Assembly: GCF_000526315.1 (NCBI RefSeq) | Contig: NZ_JAFV01000001.1 | Span: forward strand, 2,480,001-2,544,000 | DNA length: 64,000 nt | Origin: Methylopila sp. 73B | GTDB lineage: Bacteria > Pseudomonadota > Alphaproteobacteria > Rhizobiales > Methylopilaceae | Direction of reading: 5' to 3' | Part shown: in pieces, positions 61,528 through 64,000 of the stretch | How the letters are laid out: each line of letters starts with the position of its first letter | How positions within the stretch are numbered: the stretch's first letter is position 1 | Made by a program: the position numbers and the translations under genes | Notes under the pieces: model-generated | Told to the model about the DNA's origin: nothing | What the model saw: the letters and a program-made list of their open reading frames with translations, nothing else | The model's database searches: none

Positions 61528-61995
61528 ATGAACGTGCCGACTCTTCCCGCGCCTTCGACGGCCCTACCCCGCGCCGTAACCGAAGGAATCGACGAGCGTC
61601 TCATCCGCAGGGTCGTCGACTGCTTCTATGCGCAGGCGCGGGACGACGAGGTCATCGGACCGGTCTTCAAGACCGCCGTGCCAGACGAGCGATGGCGAGC
61701 GCACCTCGACACGATCGTCGACTTCTGGAGCTCGATGCTGCTCGGGACCCGCCGCTACGACGGCCGTCCGCTGCGCAAGCACCTCATGCTCCCGGACCTC
61801 GGGGACGAGCACTTCAGACGCTGGCTCGCGTTGTTCCGGAAGACGGTCGAGGAGCTCTGCGAGCCGGACGTCGCGGCTTTCTGGGCCGACCGCTCCGAGC
61901 GCATCGGCAACTCGTTCCGCATCAACGTTCGGATGCATCGCGGGGACGACGTTCTCGACCTCAAGCCGCTCGAGCGCGAGGTCTTTCCGGACTAG
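61528..61995 (+). CDS. Truncated hemoglobin, group III
   Basis: A 155-residue 2-over-2 globin. RLIRRVVDCFYAQARDDEVIGPVF has the B10 Tyr34, FWSSMLLGTRRYDGRPLRKHLML is the group III signature, and His95 (DEHFRRWLALF) is the proximal heme ligand. It may bind oxygen or nitric oxide. GGAGG precedes ATG 61528. It is a separate unit after the MarR gene. Confidence 0.92.
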   Translation: MNVPTLPAPSTALPRAVTEGIDERLIRRVVDCFYAQARDDEVIGPVFKTAVPDERWRAHLDTIVDFWSSMLLGTRRYDGRPLRKHLMLPDLGDEHFRRWLALFRKTVEELCEPDVAAFWADRSERIGNSFRINVRMHRGDDVLDLKPLEREVFPD

Positions 61996-62039
61996 AGACA
62001 TCCCCGCATCTGCCGGATCGCGCCGCGTCGAACACAGGC

Positions 62040-62951
62040 TTAGGAGGCTGAGGGACGCGCGCGCGTCAGGGCGATGATCCCCGCCATGACCACGATCGTC
62101 GATCCGACGAGGGTGAGAAGGTCGGGTCGCTCGTCGAAGACGACCACTCCGGTGAGCATGGCGAACACCAGCCGCGTGTAGCGGAAGGGCGTCACGGCGC
62201 TGATCTCTCCCGTCCGCATCGCGGTCGTCAGCGATCCGTAGGCGACGATGCCGGCGCAGGACGCGACCACCAAGCTCAGGGCCGCCCCCGCGTCCGGAAG
62301 CTCCGCCGCCGCCCCGAAGGGAAGCGCCACCAGCCCTGCGAACACCAGCGACGCGAAGCCGAGCACGCCGAGTTGGTTGTGGGACAGGCTGGACGGCGCG
62401 GCGCGCGTCGCGAGGTCCCGCCCCGCGAAGCCGAGCGTCGCGACCACGGCGAAGACGGACAGCAGGCTGAAACCATCGGCGCCCGGCCGCAAGATCAACA
62501 ACACGCCGCCAAGGCCGACGACGACCGCGAGCCAGCGGCGAACGCCGACGGTCTCTTTGAAGAACAGCGCGGCGCCTGCGATCACGACGAGGGGCGTCGA
62601 TTGGAGGATCGCGGAGGCTGTCGAGAGCGGCGTCAGCGCAATGGCCAGCATGAAGAACAGCCGCCCTGTCACCTCGAACAGAGACCGGACCAGCACGACG
62701 CGGGACAACGCCGCCCGGGAGACGGGCCGCTCGCCAGCGGCGATCGCCATCGCGGAGAACGCCGCGAGCCCGAAGGCGCCGAACGACACGAGCACCTGGC
62801 CGATCGGCAGCGACTGGGCCGCAAGCTTGAGAAAAGTGTCCTCGACTGCGAACCCCAGCATGGCGAGGACCATGAATGCGGCCCCGCGCGCGTTCCAGGC
62901 CCCATGGCGACGATCAGGACCGAGGTGACTGACGAAACTTTTGACGCTCAT
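62040..62951 (-). CDS. EamA/DMT family transporter
   Basis: A 303-residue membrane protein with ten predicted helices in two EamA repeats (AAFMVLAMLGFAVEDTFLKLAAQSLPIGQVLVSFGAF and the second half starting LLSVFAVVATLGFAGRDLATR). It probably exports or imports small metabolites such as amino acids; the substrate cannot be told. It converges with the hemoglobin gene. Confidence 0.9.
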   Translation of the reverse strand: MSVKSFVSHLGPDRRHGAWNARGAAFMVLAMLGFAVEDTFLKLAAQSLPIGQVLVSFGAFGLAAFSAMAIAAGERPVSRAALSRVVLVRSLFEVTGRLFFMLAIALTPLSTASAILQSTPLVVIAGAALFFKETVGVRRWLAVVVGLGGVLLILRPGADGFSLLSVFAVVATLGFAGRDLATRAAPSSLSHNQLGVLGFASLVFAGLVALPFGAAAELPDAGAALSLVVASCAGIVAYGSLTTAMRTGEISAVTPFRYTRLVFAMLTGVVVFDERPDLLTLVGSTIVVMAGIIALTRARPSAS

Positions 62952-63533
62952 GGCCTCGGCTTATGAGATAGCGCCGTCAAGAGGCTGAAGACGGAGGATG
63001 TCGCGCGTCATCGCGCACGGCGAGAGCTTCCGCGAACGCGCCACACGGGCATACGCCATGACGCCTCACCAAGCGAACCTGATCGGCGTCCGAGAGCGGC
63101 TGGTACCCTCACCAGCGCATCTGCGCCAGTTTCGGCGCGCTCGACCGCAGCCTGATTTCATCCCAGAGCCGGTTGATAAGCACCTGCTGACGCGAGCGAC
63201 CGGACCGTCCCGCGATCAATCTCTTGGCTCCGAGACAACATGAACGGCCGGATCTCGCGCTAGAGGGATTTCAGCCGACGGGGCGACGTGGTCGCGGAAT
63301 GGAACGCTCCGTATCGGAGACGGGCCGTTCCGCCACGCGGCTATGGTGCCTGCGGCCCCGACAGGAATACGGGCTATCTACATCGCATTGAGGGCGCCGA
63401 GCGGTTGGCGTGCTGGCGCTGCGCGCAGGCCATACGTCCGGCGGGCGCTTTGGCCAGCACCACCCAGAATAGCGTATGTTGGGTTTGCGCAGAAGCTCGA
63501 CTTGAGCTTCGTCGAACGCAGAAACTTGCTGCG
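62952..63533. other. Intergenic stretch without a recognised gene
   Basis: About 580 bases between the EamA transporter and the transposase remnant. Open frames exist on both strands (for example 62998-63243 plus), but none shows a recognisable family, strong ribosome site or coding-like composition. It may be debris left next to a degraded insertion sequence. Confidence 0.6.
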
Positions 63534-63932
63534 CTACACACCGCGGACCACCGTCTCGAACGGCTTGCGCAGCAGGTCGCTGTCGCGGAAGCGGCCATGG
63601 CGGTTCTTCGAGAAGGTCGAGTGGTCCGGCACGTCGCCATCGAGGCCAAGCCGGCAGAACCAGCGATAGGCGAGGTTGAGGTGAACCTCCTCGCACAGCC
63701 GTCGCTCCGAGCGGACGCCGAAGCAGTAGCCGACGAGCAGCATCCGGATCAGGAGTTCCGGGTCGATCGAAGGACGACCGGTCGAGCTATAGAACGGGGC
63801 CAGCTCCCGACGCACCTCCGACAGGTCCACGAACCGATCGATCGCCCTTAGCAGGTGGTCCTGCGGCACATGCCGCTCAAGCGAGAACTCATAGAACAGC
63901 GCCGTCTGGTCGACCTGCCGCTCGCCCATCAT
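63534..63932 (-). pseudogene. N-terminal fragment of an IS1182-type transposase
   Basis: The frame reads MMGERQVDQTALFYEFSLERHVPQDHLLRAIDRFVDLSEVRRELAPFYSSTGRPSIDPELLIRMLLVGYCFG, then HLNLAYRWFCRLGLDGDVPDHSTFSKNRHGRF, diagnostic of IS1182/IS5-like transposases of Alphaproteobacteria. After ETVVRG it diverges and stops; about 300 residues with the remaining catalytic region are missing. The left part of the IS is therefore deleted. The upstream end lies near the window edge (AACGACGGAGTTTT at 63987-64000). Confidence 0.85.
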
Positions 63933-64000
63933 CGCCGCAGCCCTCCGCTCATGGAGCTGAGTGAATCAGCGGCCGCGCCTCGCTTCAACGACGGAGTTTT

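Overview
The window is high-GC DNA, almost fully coding, from an alphaproteobacterium, most likely a Hyphomicrobiales (Rhizobiales) member near the Methylobacterium/Methylopila type. The signs are MucR, a PdhS-like cell-cycle kinase, phasins, Irr-box-like sites before the bacterioferritin genes, a quinoprotein alcohol dehydrogenase and a FecI/FecR/TonB-receptor unit. No rRNA or tRNA was seen. Assignment to a genus is inference.

Layout. 1-3.9 kb: two phasins (one cut by the window edge) and a large PAS histidine kinase. 4.0-5.0 kb: bfd and bfr, each behind an Irr-box-like palindrome. 5.2-7.8 kb: modABC molybdate uptake, with modB lacking a normal start codon. 7.9-8.7 kb: a higBA toxin-antitoxin locus whose toxin frame is shifted. 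8.7-10.9 kb: an acetyltransferase and an ornithine/lysine decarboxylase behind a long structured leader. 11-18 kb: a periplasmic glucan protein, MucR, a PQQ dehydrogenase and UDP-glucose dehydrogenase.

17.9-25.5 kb is one minus-strand amide-utilisation operon: amiC (cytosolic amide sensor), amiR (ANTAR antiterminator), a leader with two adjacent six-base-loop hairpins followed by an intrinsic terminator, a nitrilase-superfamily amidase, then a branched-chain/urea-type ABC transporter with one permease fused to an ATPase.

25.85-32 kb is the most striking locus. A 1681-residue exported protein joins a galactose-oxidase-like copper radical oxidase, with all active-site residues present, to PA14, F5/8, Ig-like, PKD and YVTN-propeller domains and a C-terminal di-heme cytochrome/peroxidase-like domain. 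It overlaps a small cytochrome c gene, which overlaps a Sco copper chaperone. I propose a peroxide-making oxidase coupled to a heme module and its own copper-loading protein.

32-39 kb: a TetR-controlled RND efflux operon. 39-42 kb: an ars operon (arsR-acr3-arsC-arsH) next to the stump of a SulP transporter. 42-44.3 kb: small stress-type genes, including an RMF-like gene of 47 codons, and a zinc alcohol dehydrogenase. 44.5-48.8 kb: a FecI-FecR-TonB receptor iron-uptake unit.

49-61.4 kb appears to be a catabolic island: an HpaB-type flavin monooxygenase, flavin reductase, aspartoacylase-like hydrolase, amino-acid-type ABC transporter, ATP-dependent hydantoinase/oxoprolinase HyuAB and an M20 amidohydrolase, flanked by XRE-cupin and MarR regulators. 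Two of its promoters share an exact three-part motif, suggesting control by the XRE-cupin protein. The substrate is unknown; an N-heterocycle or lactam is my inference. 61.5-64 kb: a truncated hemoglobin, an EamA transporter and a broken IS transposase at the window edge.
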